From JBDIBB01 sp039812685 (lineage in GTDB: Bacteria; Acidobacteriota; Vicinamibacteria; Vicinamibacterales; JAFNAJ01), in contig JBDIBB010000120.1 in the NCBI GenBank assembly GCA_039812685.1, forward strand, positions 1-11,138: 11,138 bases of DNA, given 5' to 3'. The notes beneath the pieces are model-generated. The model worked only from the letters and a program-made list of their open reading frames with translations, was not told the DNA's origin and made no database searches. Below are positions 1 through 7,370 of the stretch, one piece after another. How positions within the stretch are numbered: the stretch's first letter is position 1; each line of letters starts with the position of its first letter. A program made the translations under genes and the position numbers.

Positions 1-239
1 ACGACGCGAATCCGCGGATCCAGCTGACCGCGAGCCACCGGCAGATGTCCCGATCGGTTCGACTGGAACGCGGCCAGGGCCGCGGCGTCCACGTCAGTCC
101 CGGCCACCAGGCATGTGCGTGGCGTGGCGCGGTACCAGCCGGCGTGCGTGTGTGGCCGTTGTCGGCGGGCGTCCTTCTCGAGACGTGACGCGATGCGGCC
201 GGTCCCGATGATCGCGGCCCGCCAGACGCGACGGTTCAT
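1..239 (-). CDS. Gfo/Idh/MocA-type oxidoreductase, N-terminal fragment (cut by window edge)
   Basis: Reading the complement from an ATG at 239 gives 79 open codons that run off the left edge, so only the N-terminus is seen. The start is MNRRVWRAAIIGTGRIA, a Rossmann nucleotide-binding motif (GxGxxA, about residues 12-17), followed by THAGWY at about 32-37 and LVAGTDVDAAAL at about 46-57. That order (dinucleotide fold, short loop, second strand ending in acidic residues) is typical of NAD(P)-dependent sugar or inositol dehydrogenases of the Gfo/Idh/MocA family. The ATG overlaps the nadE stop as ATGA, so the gene is probably translationally coupled to nadE; no Shine-Dalgarno sequence is visible. 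After residue 59 the match to the family's usual pattern becomes poor, either from divergence or a frame error. The substrate cannot be inferred. Confidence 0.68.
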   Translation of the reverse strand, partial: MNRRVWRAAIIGTGRIASRLEKDARRQRPHTHAGWYRATPRTCLVAGTDVDAAALAAFQSNRSGHLPVARGQLDPRIRV

Positions 240-1891
240 GGTCGCGCCGCGGGCGTATCCCAGTCGGCCCGGGCGATTGGCATGCGCCACCCGCTGCCGA
301 AGGCGCGGTCGGTCACCTTCAGCCCGGGCGGGGCCTGCCAGCGCTTGAACTCCGAGAGACGTACGAGCCGCAACACCTGGCGCACCGTGGCCTCGTCGAA
401 CCCGGAGGCCACCAGCGCCTCGGCCGAGTCGCACGCCTCGATGTGACGCTGGAGGATGCGATCGAGGATGTCGTAGGGCGGCAGGCTGTCCTGATCGGTC
501 TGGCCGGGGCGCAGTTCCGCCGACGGTGGCTTGACGATCGTCGAGACCGGTATCACTTCCTGCTCACGGTTCAGCCAGGCCGCCAACTGGTAGACCATCG
601 TCTTCGACACGTCGGCGAGGACGGCGAGGCCGCCCGACATGTCCCCGTAGAGCGTGCAGTAGCCCACGGCCAGCTCCGACTTGTTGCCCGTGGTCAGCAG
701 GAGCGCGCCGGTCTTGTTGGCGATCGCCATCAGCAGGTTGCCGCGAATGCGCGCCTGGATGTTCTCCTCGGTCACGTCGCGCGGCAGGCCGGCGAAGACG
801 CCGGCGAGGGCCGAGTCGAAGGCCAGCATCACCGGCTCGATGGGCAGCGTCAGCGTCTCGATTCCCAGCCGCGCCGCGAGATCCAGCGCATCGTCCACGC
901 TGCCGGGGCTCGAGAAGGGCGACGGCATCAGCACGCCCCGAACGTGTCCGGCGCCCAGCGCCCTGACGGCAATCGTCGCGACCAGCGCGCTGTCGATGCC
1001 GCCCGACAGCCCCAGCACCGCGGACCGGAACCCGCACTTGCGCGCGTAGTCGCGGGTGCCGAGCACGAGCGCATCGAGCACGTCCGGCGCCTGGTCAGGC
1101 AGCCCTGGCGCCGGCCCGTCACCGAGCGCGTCGAGATCGACCACCAGCGTGTCCTCTGCGAACGCCCGTGCCCGGGCCCGCACCACACCCAGCCGATCGA
1201 GGACGAGGCTGCGGCCGTCGAAGACGAGGTCGTCGTTGCCGCCCGCCTGGTTGACATACACCACCGGCAGGCCGTGGCGGCGCGCGAGGCTGCCGAGCAT
1301 CCGCTCGCGCAGCGCCTGCTTGCCAGCCGAGAACGGCGAGGCCGACATGTTCAGCACCACGCCAGCGGCCTGTCCACCCGCATGCTGCAGCGGGTCGTGG
1401 TGGTGGCGGCGCCGCTGCCAGAAGTCCCGGTCGTTCCAGACGTCCTCGCAGATGCTCACGAGGACGCCGCGGCCGCCCACTTCGGCCACGCCGCTTGTGG
1501 CCGGGCCCGGCTCGAAATAGCGATCCTCGTCGAACACGTCGTAGGTGGGCAGCAGGGCCTTGGTGAAGTGGCGCTCGAGGCGGCCGTCCCGGAGCAGAGC
1601 CGCCGCATTGAAGAGCGGGCGGCCATCCGACGCCGGGTTCACCAGCGGCAGGCCGACGAGCACCGGCGGCGCGCCTCGCAGCGCCTCGGCGAGCCGGACG
1701 GCCACCGCATGGGTGCGGGCGACGAATGCGGGCTGCAGCAGCAGATCCCTCGGCGGGTAGCCGGCCAGCGACATCTCCGGCGACACGCAGAGATCGACGC
1801 GCCCGGCGTCACGCACGGCCCGCTCGATCCGGCCGGCGTTGGCCTCGAGCGCCCCCACCGTGGGGTTCAGTTGCAGCAGCGCGAGTTTCAT
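236..1891 (-). CDS. nadE: Glutamine-dependent NAD+ synthetase
   Basis: A cytoplasmic enzyme of 551 residues that amidates nicotinate adenine dinucleotide to NAD+, using ATP and ammonia from glutamine. The N-terminal part (about 1-260) is a nitrilase-fold glutaminase; the expected catalytic Glu-Lys-Cys triad is visible as E39 (SPEMSLAGYPPRDLL), K111 (HFTKALLPTYDVF) and C148 (SICEDVWNDRDFW). The C-terminal part (about 275-551) is the synthetase, with the ATP pyrophosphatase P-loop SGGIDSA at 296-302, TTGNKSELAVGY at 400-411 and KPPSAELRPGQTDQDSLPPY at 454-473. Length and domain order match bacterial glutamine-dependent NadE. An in-frame ATG lies 54 bp upstream (1945), but MKLALLQLNPTVG is the normal family start, so 1891 is preferred. 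It follows motB after 97 bp and may have its own promoter. Its place beside flagellar genes has no obvious functional meaning. Confidence 0.95.
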   Translation of the reverse strand: MKLALLQLNPTVGALEANAGRIERAVRDAGRVDLCVSPEMSLAGYPPRDLLLQPAFVARTHAVAVRLAEALRGAPPVLVGLPLVNPASDGRPLFNAAALLRDGRLERHFTKALLPTYDVFDEDRYFEPGPATSGVAEVGGRGVLVSICEDVWNDRDFWQRRRHHHDPLQHAGGQAAGVVLNMSASPFSAGKQALRERMLGSLARRHGLPVVYVNQAGGNDDLVFDGRSLVLDRLGVVRARARAFAEDTLVVDLDALGDGPAPGLPDQAPDVLDALVLGTRDYARKCGFRSAVLGLSGGIDSALVATIAVRALGAGHVRGVLMPSPFSSPGSVDDALDLAARLGIETLTLPIEPVMLAFDSALAGVFAGLPRDVTEENIQARIRGNLLMAIANKTGALLLTTGNKSELAVGYCTLYGDMSGGLAVLADVSKTMVYQLAAWLNREQEVIPVSTIVKPPSAELRPGQTDQDSLPPYDILDRILQRHIEACDSAEALVASGFDEATVRQVLRLVRLSEFKRWQAPPGLKVTDRAFGSGWRMPIARADWDTPAARP

Positions 1892-1926
1892 GACCCGCCG
1901 ATGGTACAGCAGGCTGGCGGGCTCAC

Positions 1927-1945
1927 GTGGCGGTTGCCGCGCCAC
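1927..1945 (-). other. Short inverted repeat in the motB-nadE gap
   Basis: GTGGCG and CGCCAC form a 6-bp stem around a 7-nt loop, in the 97-bp gap between the motB stop and the nadE start. No T-run follows on the minus strand, so it is at best a weak or Rho-assisted termination point. In DNA this GC-rich it may be chance. I see no convincing promoter for nadE in the gap. Confidence 0.25.
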
Positions 1946-1988
1946 TCCCCCGACCCGTCGGCGCCGCGCGGTGCGCGCCGGCCCGCGA

Positions 1989-2780
1989 TCACCGCGTGGA
2001 CGGTTCCTCGCGCTGGCGGGTGTCGTCGTTGAGGATGACGATGTCGACCCGTCGATTGAGAGCGCGGCTCAGGTCGCTGTCGTTGGCGGCGCGGGGGTGG
2101 AACTCCCCGTATCCGGCCGCCGACATGCGTGCCGGGGAGACGCCGCGTTCCATCAGGAACGCCACCACGTTGGTCGCGCGCGTGGTCGACAGCTCCCAGT
2201 TCGAGCGGTAGCGTGCCGTGTGGATGGGCACGTCGTCGGTGTGACCCTCCACCCTCACGCCGTTGGCCACCTCGGCCAGCGAGGCGCCGACCAGTGCGAG
2301 CACGGCCCGCGCGGTGAGCGACAACTCGGCGCTGCCGGTGGCAAAGGCGCCCGCCTCGCGCAACGAGACGATGAGCCCGCGCGGATCGGTGCGGATTTCG
2401 ACGCCGCCCTCGGCCACCTGGCGTGCCAGGCCCTCGCTCAACCGCGACTCCAGTCGCGCCAGCACCGCCTGCATCGACGCCGGCGGGACGATCTGCGGCC
2501 TGAAGGATGCCGCCTCGGGTCCCGGGGCGCGATTGGCACCGCCGCCGCCGGGACCCCCGCCGCGCCTGGCTGGCGTGGGCACGTCGCCGTTGGCGAAGGC
2601 CGCCTGCATCGAGTCGACCACCTCACCCAGTTTGCGGGAGTCCACGGTGGAGATCGCGTACATCGTGGTGAAGAACGCGAAGAGCAGCGTGATGAAGTCG
2701 GCGTACGACACGAGCCAGCGCTCGTGGTTGGACCGGGCCTGGCGCTTCATCCGGCGCAGCGCCCGCACGCTCGACGTCAT
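1989..2780 (-). CDS. motB: Flagellar stator protein MotB
   Basis: The peptidoglycan-anchoring stator subunit, 263 residues. A basic cytoplasmic N-terminus (1-20) leads into WLVSYADFITLLFAFFTTM at 22-40, the single membrane helix. D28 in SYAD is the position of the ion-carrying aspartate conserved in MotB/PomB. A flexible linker rich in Gly, Pro and Arg (about 68-92, including GGGPGGGG) follows, then an OmpA-type peptidoglycan-binding domain (about 125-250) with GHTDD at 179-183, NWELSTTRA at 194-202 and NRRVDI at 242-247. The ATG at 2780 overlaps the motA stop as ATGA, and GGAGG lies 10 nt upstream. A longer reading frame runs upstream of this start but translates motA out of frame. MotB works in the inner membrane with MotA to turn the rotor. 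Ion choice (H+ or Na+) cannot be read from the sequence. Confidence 0.94.
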   Translation of the reverse strand: MTSSVRALRRMKRQARSNHERWLVSYADFITLLFAFFTTMYAISTVDSRKLGEVVDSMQAAFANGDVPTPARRGGGPGGGGANRAPGPEAASFRPQIVPPASMQAVLARLESRLSEGLARQVAEGGVEIRTDPRGLIVSLREAGAFATGSAELSLTARAVLALVGASLAEVANGVRVEGHTDDVPIHTARYRSNWELSTTRATNVVAFLMERGVSPARMSAAGYGEFHPRAANDSDLSRALNRRVDIVILNDDTRQREEPSTR

Positions 2781-3580
2781 GCCGCCCGCGCCTCCGGGCG
2801 GAACGTGCGACTGGTGGCGTCGCTGGCGATGAGTCCCCTCAGCTTCTGGTCGATCAGCCGTGGGTTGAGCCCCTCCTGGATGGCGAGGATGCCCTCGAGC
2901 ACGAGTTCGCGCCGCTTGGCTGCCGCCAGCGCCCGGCTCCGCAGCTTCGACGCGATCGGCAGCAGCATCAGGTTCGCCGATCCGACACCGTAGATCGTCG
3001 CCACGAAGGCGACGGCGATCCCCGCGCCGAGCTTGTTGGGGTCCGTGAGGTTCTCCATCACGTGAATCAGGCCGAGCACCGCGCCGAGGATGCCGATCGT
3101 CGGCGCGTAGCCGCCCGCCGATTCGAACACCTTGGCTGGCGACTCGTCGAGGTCGTCGCGGCTGAAGCTCTCGGCCTCGAGCATGGTGCGCAGGGTGCTC
3201 GGGTTGGTCCCGTCGACGGCGAGCATGAGGCCGCGCCGCATGAACGGATCGAGAATCGCGTCGGTCTCGTCCTCGAGCGACATGATGCCGTCGCGGCGGG
3301 CCTTCATCGCCAGGCGCGTGATGGTATCGATGATCTCGTCGGCAGGCGCGTCCTCGTCGTAGAGGACGTGCCGCAGGCCGCGCCACGCCCGCCGCACCTC
3401 GTCGACGGAATGGCTCAGCAGCACGGCGCCCAGCGTCCCGCCGAAGACGATCAGGGCCGCCGTCAACTGCACGAGCGAATGGAGCGTGCCACCCTCGAGG
3501 GCCTGTCCAAGCAGGACGAAGCCCAGTCCCACCGGCACGCCTGCCACCGAGGTGAGATCCAGGCGGCGGCGGGACGTCAC
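2777..3580 (-). CDS. motA: Flagellar stator protein MotA
   Basis: The ion-channel subunit of the flagellar stator, 267 residues, of the shorter PomA/MotP-like type. Four membrane helices are predicted by eye at about 11-28, 37-56, 156-176 and 186-208, with a large cytoplasmic loop between helices 2 and 3. In that loop ARRDGIMSLED (94-104) holds R95 and E103, spaced like the charged pair R90/E98 of E. coli MotA that contacts FliG. P160 (GGYAPTIGILG) and P208 (LMLLPIA) match the two conserved channel prolines. The start is GTG at 3580, overlapping the flbD stop as GTGA, with GGAGG 6 nt upstream. It is followed directly by motB (ATGA overlap), so the two subunits are probably made in coordinated amounts. 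Confidence 0.94.
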   Translation of the reverse strand: MTSRRRLDLTSVAGVPVGLGFVLLGQALEGGTLHSLVQLTAALIVFGGTLGAVLLSHSVDEVRRAWRGLRHVLYDEDAPADEIIDTITRLAMKARRDGIMSLEDETDAILDPFMRRGLMLAVDGTNPSTLRTMLEAESFSRDDLDESPAKVFESAGGYAPTIGILGAVLGLIHVMENLTDPNKLGAGIAVAFVATIYGVGSANLMLLPIASKLRSRALAAAKRRELVLEGILAIQEGLNPRLIDQKLRGLIASDATSRTFRPEARAA

Positions 3581-3843
3581 CGGACGCCTCCGTGCTTCGT
3601 GTCCACCAGGCTCATGCCTGGCACGAGTCGCGCGGGTGGTGTCTGGTGGGATGCGGCCGCGCCTCCCGACAGCGCCCGCCTGAAGTCCTTCACCCGTTCG
3701 ACGATGGTCTCCGGCGCCTCACGGACGATCAGCTTCTCACCGTTCATGAGCGCGATCACGGTGTCGGGGTTGTACTCGATCCAGGCGATCTGATCGGTGT
3801 TGACGATCATCGGGGTGCCGTCGAGGCGCGTCACCGGGATCAC
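3577..3843 (-). CDS. flbD: Flagellar FlbD family protein
   Basis: A small protein of 88 residues. MIPVTRLDGTPMIVNTDQI, then WIEYNPDTVIALMNGEKL and IVREAPETIVERV, is the FlbD-family pattern: a short beta-rich domain with invariant TRLDG, NPDTVI and NGEK-type segments. This is not the Caulobacter NtrC-like regulator that shares the name. Members sit directly upstream of motA in many bacteria, as here, but their role in the motor is not well defined. The first 60 residues form the family domain; residues 61-88 are an extra tail rich in Ala, Gly and Pro. The start is GTG at 3843, with GGGGAGG ending 6 nt upstream and a GTGA overlap with the preceding cytidylyltransferase gene. The 3' end overlaps motA the same way. 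Confidence 0.86.
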   Translation of the reverse strand: MIPVTRLDGTPMIVNTDQIAWIEYNPDTVIALMNGEKLIVREAPETIVERVKDFRRALSGGAAASHQTPPARLVPGMSLVDTKHGGVR

Positions 3844-4538
3844 GACAGGCCTCCCCTGGCCCTCAGGGCGTCGGCCACCTCGACAATCCCGGCCAGCGGC
3901 GCGCGGACGTCTCCCCGCAGCACGCCGAACACCCGGCGCATGAAGGCCAGGTCCGCCGGCGTGTCCACCGTCAGCCGCACGTCGGGACGACGCAGCGGGC
4001 GCGGTGCGAAGGGCAAGGCCAAGACGAACTCCTCGGGACGTCGCCGCACGTAGGGAGTGACGTGCTCCCGTTCATAAGGGTCGACGGCACGTGCGGCGGC
4101 CAACCGCAGCACGTCCGTGCGCACGCCTTCCACCGCCCCGCCCACCGGCAGGCCGGTCTCGACGACGTAATCGGCACCGGCGGCAAGTTGCTGCAACACC
4201 CGCCCGGGCGCTTCGATGTCGACGGCCGGGTTGTCGGCCGTCGCGCGAATGACGAACGGGCCCGGCCAGGCCTCCACGGCCAGCGCGAAGCGGCCCAGCA
4301 CGTCATCGAGCGGGCCCCGCACGACGGTGACGCCGGATTCGGCGCCAGCCTCCGCCACCGCATCATCGTCGGCTTCGACCGAGGTGGCGAGGATCACGGG
4401 ACCGGCGCCCGACGCGACGAGACGGTCCAGGCAATAGCGCAACAGCGGCCGGCCCGCCAGTTCCGCCAGCACCTTGCCCGGGCATCGTCGCGAGCTCATG
4501 CGTGCCTGGAGGACGATGAGCGCGGCTGAATCGGCCAT
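3840..4538 (-). CDS. spsF: SpsF-type cytidylyltransferase (probable CMP-nonulosonate synthase)
   Basis: A 232-residue nucleotidyltransferase of the acylneuraminate cytidylyltransferase superfamily, closest in pattern to Bacillus SpsF. Visible motifs are LIVLQARMSSRRCPGKVL (7-24, the nucleotide-binding loop, usually QARMGSTRLPGK), ILATSVEADDDAV (49-61), VRGPLDDVLGRF (73-84), RATADNPAVD (98-107, metal-binding acidic part), REHVTPYV (157-164) and RLTVDTPADLAFMRRV (188-203). By family it should use CTP to activate a sugar, most likely the nine-carbon acid made by the neighbouring NeuB-like synthase. That substrate is inferred from context. It would fill the PseF role, although PseF proper belongs to a different branch. 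ATG at 4538 has GGAG about 10 nt upstream. It lies 46 bp after the ATP-grasp gene and overlaps flbD, tying the sugar genes to the motor genes. Confidence 0.82.
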   Translation of the reverse strand: MADSAALIVLQARMSSRRCPGKVLAELAGRPLLRYCLDRLVASGAGPVILATSVEADDDAVAEAGAESGVTVVRGPLDDVLGRFALAVEAWPGPFVIRATADNPAVDIEAPGRVLQQLAAGADYVVETGLPVGGAVEGVRTDVLRLAAARAVDPYEREHVTPYVRRRPEEFVLALPFAPRPLRRPDVRLTVDTPADLAFMRRVFGVLRGDVRAPLAGIVEVADALRARGGLS

Positions 4539-4584
4539 TGGAGGTCTCCGGCGGGAGCCTGGGGCGACGCCGGGACGCAGCGGC

Positions 4585-5604
4585 TCAGCGTCCCGGCTCG
4601 ACTCCCGGGGCGGCGTCCGACGGGCTCAGCACCCTCAGGCGGTCCTCCCCGAGGAAGAGCCCTTCCTCGTAATTCGTCATCCACAGCCGATCCGTGAAGG
4701 CGCCGACGGCGGGCGGCACGTCGCGGCCGAGGGCCAGCGCGACGAGCCAGGCGGGGAAATCGGCCCCCGCGGCGATCGTGAGGGGGATCCCGCCGGAGAA
4801 ACGCGGGTTGATCTCGAAGACGATCGGGACTCCGGCAACCACCCGGCACTGGACGTTGATGGGACCGAAGAAGCGGAAGACTCTCGCGCAGTCGAGCGCG
4901 AGGGCCATCAGCGCGGTGTCGGCGACGGTGCGGCCCCGATCGATCACGCCCGCGCGCACCACGACGCGCTCGCGCGGCACGGCCGACAGGGGTGTGCCAT
5001 CGGGGCCGCAGAAGACGTCGATGGTGAACTCGGGGCCGTCGAGGTAGGTCTGGACGACGGGCGTGGGTACCAGATCGAGGAAGAACGAGAGGTGCCGCGC
5101 CACGTGCACGACGTGCGCGCCAATCGAACCGCGGCCGAAGCGGGGCTTGATGAACAGCGGAAACGCCGGATCCGCCGGCAACTGCTCGGGCAGGAACGTC
5201 TCGGCGGCGGCGATTCCACGTGCCCGCAGGCGCCGGCACGTCTCGTACTTGTCGTTGCAGGCCTCGGCCGTGTCGAGCGGTGAGACCGCCACGAGGATGC
5301 CGTCCTGGCGGAAACCCTCCTCGGCCGCCGCGAACACCGGCAACTCGTCGTCGATGGTCGGCACGAGCAGGCCGATCCGCTCGCGGACGCAGATGCGTCG
5401 TACCGCATCGAGGTAACCGGAATCGGTCGACAGCGGCACGGCGTAGGCGGCATCGGCGACGTGAACCGCGGGCGACAGCGGGTTCACGTCGGTCACGACC
5501 ACTCGTCCGGTCACGCCAGCCGAGGCGATCGCGCGCTGGAAGGCGCGGATCAGCGGGACGCGCCTCGACGCGGCGGTCACCAGCACGTTGAGGGTTGTCG
5601 TCAC
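4585..5604 (-). CDS. ATP-grasp ligase, CarB-like, in nonulosonic acid cassette
   Basis: A 339-residue soluble protein with the ATP-grasp layout. The N-terminal Rossmann-like part is NVLVTAASRRVPLIRAF (6-22), VVVTDVNPLSPAVHVADAA (35-53) and VPTIDDELPVF (81-91). NDKYETCRRL (117-126) and FIKPRFGRGSIGAHVV (151-166) form the ATP-binding region. INVQCRVV (249-256) and FEINPRFSGG (263-272, with E264 and N266 as likely metal ligands) form the catalytic core. Such enzymes make an amide or similar bond through an acyl phosphate. A plausible job is adding an acyl or amino-acid group to the sugar, but the substrate is unknown. The start is a GTG at 5604, overlapping the neuB stop as GTGA; the open frame continues 79 codons upstream but only as neuB read out of frame. 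No clear Shine-Dalgarno sequence is seen, so coupling to neuB is likely. Confidence 0.8.
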   Translation of the reverse strand: MTTTLNVLVTAASRRVPLIRAFQRAIASAGVTGRVVVTDVNPLSPAVHVADAAYAVPLSTDSGYLDAVRRICVRERIGLLVPTIDDELPVFAAAEEGFRQDGILVAVSPLDTAEACNDKYETCRRLRARGIAAAETFLPEQLPADPAFPLFIKPRFGRGSIGAHVVHVARHLSFFLDLVPTPVVQTYLDGPEFTIDVFCGPDGTPLSAVPRERVVVRAGVIDRGRTVADTALMALALDCARVFRFFGPINVQCRVVAGVPIVFEINPRFSGGIPLTIAAGADFPAWLVALALGRDVPPAVGAFTDRLWMTNYEEGLFLGEDRLRVLSPSDAAPGVEPGR

Positions 5605-6662
5605 GGGCGCATCGGTTCCGGGGACGAGTCGAGATGCAGCGCGGTCAGCGGCTCCCCGATTCGCAGATCCGCCACAAGCCGGCATCCCATCACCTGGTGC
5701 CAGACGTGAGCGCCGAGGCCGCGCAGCGGACGAAGGGCGATCAGATCCCCGGCCTCGAGCCTGGTCCCCGCCGGCAGGTCGCGCACAGCGTACAACCCCC
5801 GGCGGCTCGCCGTCACGTTGCCGGCCTCGACGGCGCCGCACCGGCGAGCGGGATCGCCCAGCAGGAGACGGGCACGGCGCGCGAGCGCGACAACGTCAGC
5901 CAGCTCGCCGGGCGTCGACGACACCGCGCGATCGATGGCCGCATCGGCGAGATCCGCGACCAGGTGGCGTTCGTACACCCGCGCGCCGAGCGCGACGGCC
6001 AACGCCGGCGCCAGGGGATCGGTCCCGTGATCCGAGAGGCCCACGGGCACGCCGAACGCCCGCGCCAGGGTGCCGATGACCGCCAGGCTGGCGGCCTCGG
6101 GAGGCGTCGGGTAACACGAGACGCAGTGCAGCAGCGCGAGGCGGGAGGCGCCCGCTTCCCTCGCGCACGCGACGGCCGCGGCCACTTCATCCATGGCCGA
6201 CATCCCGGTCGACATCAGCAGGGGCAGCCCCGTGGCGGCGGCTTCCGCGATCAGGCGATGGTGCGTGAGGTCGCCGCTGGCGATCTTGAGGGCGTCGGCG
6301 CCGATTCGGACCAGCATGTCCACGGCGCGCTCGTCGAACGGCGTGGAAAGGAACGCCATCCCCTGGCGGCGCGCCTCGGCGGCCACCCGCCGGTGGGCCG
6401 GCTCGTCGAGCTCGAACCGCGCGAAGAACTCCCGCAGCGACGCCGCCTCGACGTGCATCGGCGCCGGGCAGTCTGCCGCCACCAACCCGTCGCCCCGGAG
6501 GCTCTGCAGCTTCACCGCCGAGGCCCCTGCCCTGCCGGCGGCAGTCGCCAGCGATACCGCCCGGTCCGGATCGCCGCCGTGGTTGAGGCCGATCTCGGCG
6601 ACGACGAACAGCGGCGCGTCGCCGCCGACATCGTGTGGTCCGACGCGGAACGTCTCCGTCAT
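5601..6662 (-). CDS. neuB: NeuB/SpsE-type nonulosonic acid synthase with SAF domain
   Basis: A 353-residue PEP-dependent synthase that condenses a six-carbon amino sugar with PEP to a nine-carbon acid. The TIM barrel (about 18-270) shows VAEIGLNHGG (21-30, E23), KLQ (K51), FLSTPFDERA (104-113), KIASGD (K127), LLHCVSCYPTPPEA (177-190), GLSDH (208-212) and ERH (231-233). H212 and H233 are spaced like the two metal-binding histidines of Neisseria NeuB, and K51/K127 like its two active-site lysines. The C-terminal SAF (antifreeze-like) domain is at about 276-346. The first motif, AEIGLNH, is closer to NeuB/LegI/SpsE than to PseI (usually AELSxNHN), so the product is not necessarily pseudaminic acid. 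ATG at 6662 overlaps the HAD gene stop and has GGGAGG about 7 nt upstream. Confidence 0.9.
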   Translation of the reverse strand: MTETFRVGPHDVGGDAPLFVVAEIGLNHGGDPDRAVSLATAAGRAGASAVKLQSLRGDGLVAADCPAPMHVEAASLREFFARFELDEPAHRRVAAEARRQGMAFLSTPFDERAVDMLVRIGADALKIASGDLTHHRLIAEAAATGLPLLMSTGMSAMDEVAAAVACAREAGASRLALLHCVSCYPTPPEAASLAVIGTLARAFGVPVGLSDHGTDPLAPALAVALGARVYERHLVADLADAAIDRAVSSTPGELADVVALARRARLLLGDPARRCGAVEAGNVTASRRGLYAVRDLPAGTRLEAGDLIALRPLRGLGAHVWHQVMGCRLVADLRIGEPLTALHLDSSPEPMRP

Positions 6663-7354
6663 GCGGGCCCTCCCAGCAACCGGCCCGCGATGGCAGGCAC
6701 CGGTGCGAGATCCTCGACCAGCGCATCGGCGTCCTCGGCGGCTGCGACCGTGGGAAACGCCGGGCGCAACACCCGAATCGTCCGCATGCCGAGACGGCGC
6801 GCCCCGGCGATGTCGTTCTCGGGATGATCGCCCACCATCACCGCGCGATCTGGCGGCACGCCCAGCGCGTCGAGCGTCCGGGTGAAGACCTCCGGGGCGG
6901 GTTTGCCGCCGGGCACGAATTCGTCCGCGCAGACGATGACGTCCATCCGGGATTCGAGATCGAGCGCGCGCACCTTCGCCTGCTGGATCTGCGGCAGGCC
7001 GTTGGTGAGCAGACCAATACGCCATCGTGCGCGCCGCAACTGGTCCAGGGCGATTGCGCTCGTTCGGGGGAGCCGCAGGCGACGCCTGTGCGCGCGGTGT
7101 CGTGCCAGCCACTCGGCCGCCAGCGGGGCCGGCAGGCCGAGTTCGGCGCAGAGTTCCTGATAGGCGAACGTGGCCCGCCCCTGCCGATACAGTCCCTGCA
7201 GCCGGCAGAACACGTCCCGGCGCGATCGACCGCTGGCCGCCGCGATGACCGCCGACGTCGCGGCATAGCCGGCGATCGTGAACCGACGGATCCGGTAGAG
7301 GGTGTCGTCGAGGTCGAAGACGATGGCACGTGTGGGCATGGCAGGCGTCGGCAT
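6659..7354 (-). CDS. HAD-family hydrolase (probable sugar phosphatase)
   Basis: A 231-residue protein with all HAD motifs in order: FDLDDTLY (13-20; D14 nucleophile, D16 acid/base), LLTNG (115-119), GKPAPEVF (150-157, K151) and MVGDHPENDIAGA (173-185, D176 and D181). Between motifs I and II is a helical cap of about 90 residues, rich in Arg and Ala, as in YjjG and N-acylneuraminate-9-phosphatase-like enzymes. Lying between the PseG-like and NeuB-like genes, it may remove phosphate from a pathway sugar. That would be unusual, because standard Pse and bacterial Neu routes have no phosphorylated nine-carbon intermediate. It could instead be a housekeeping nucleotidase. The start is uncertain: ATG at 7354 or at 7339 (five codons later); neither has a good Shine-Dalgarno sequence. 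It follows pseG by 16 bp and overlaps neuB by 4 nt. Confidence 0.82.
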   Translation of the reverse strand: MPTPAMPTRAIVFDLDDTLYRIRRFTIAGYAATSAVIAAASGRSRRDVFCRLQGLYRQGRATFAYQELCAELGLPAPLAAEWLARHRAHRRRLRLPRTSAIALDQLRRARWRIGLLTNGLPQIQQAKVRALDLESRMDVIVCADEFVPGGKPAPEVFTRTLDALGVPPDRAVMVGDHPENDIAGARRLGMRTIRVLRPAFPTVAAAEDADALVEDLAPVPAIAGRLLGGPA

Positions 7355-7370
7355 TGCGCGGCGGCGGTCG

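Noticed and set aside
115..348. A 77-codon plus-strand frame at the left edge
   Set aside because: Very Arg-rich, antisense to the nadE end and to the oxidoreductase start, which has a recognisable Rossmann motif.
443..2032. A 529-codon plus-strand open frame opposite nadE
   Set aside because: It is antisense to a clear nadE with all catalytic motifs, and its product is full of Arg, Gln and His with no domain pattern. Long antisense frames are common in GC-rich DNA.
1839..2993. A 384-codon plus-strand open frame opposite motB and motA
   Set aside because: It crosses the nadE-motB and motB-motA boundaries and shows no motif; it mirrors the codon bias of the real genes.
5595..6827. A 410-codon plus-strand frame opposite neuB and the HAD gene
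   Set aside because: Both opposite-strand genes have full motif sets; this frame has none and is Arg/Gln-rich.
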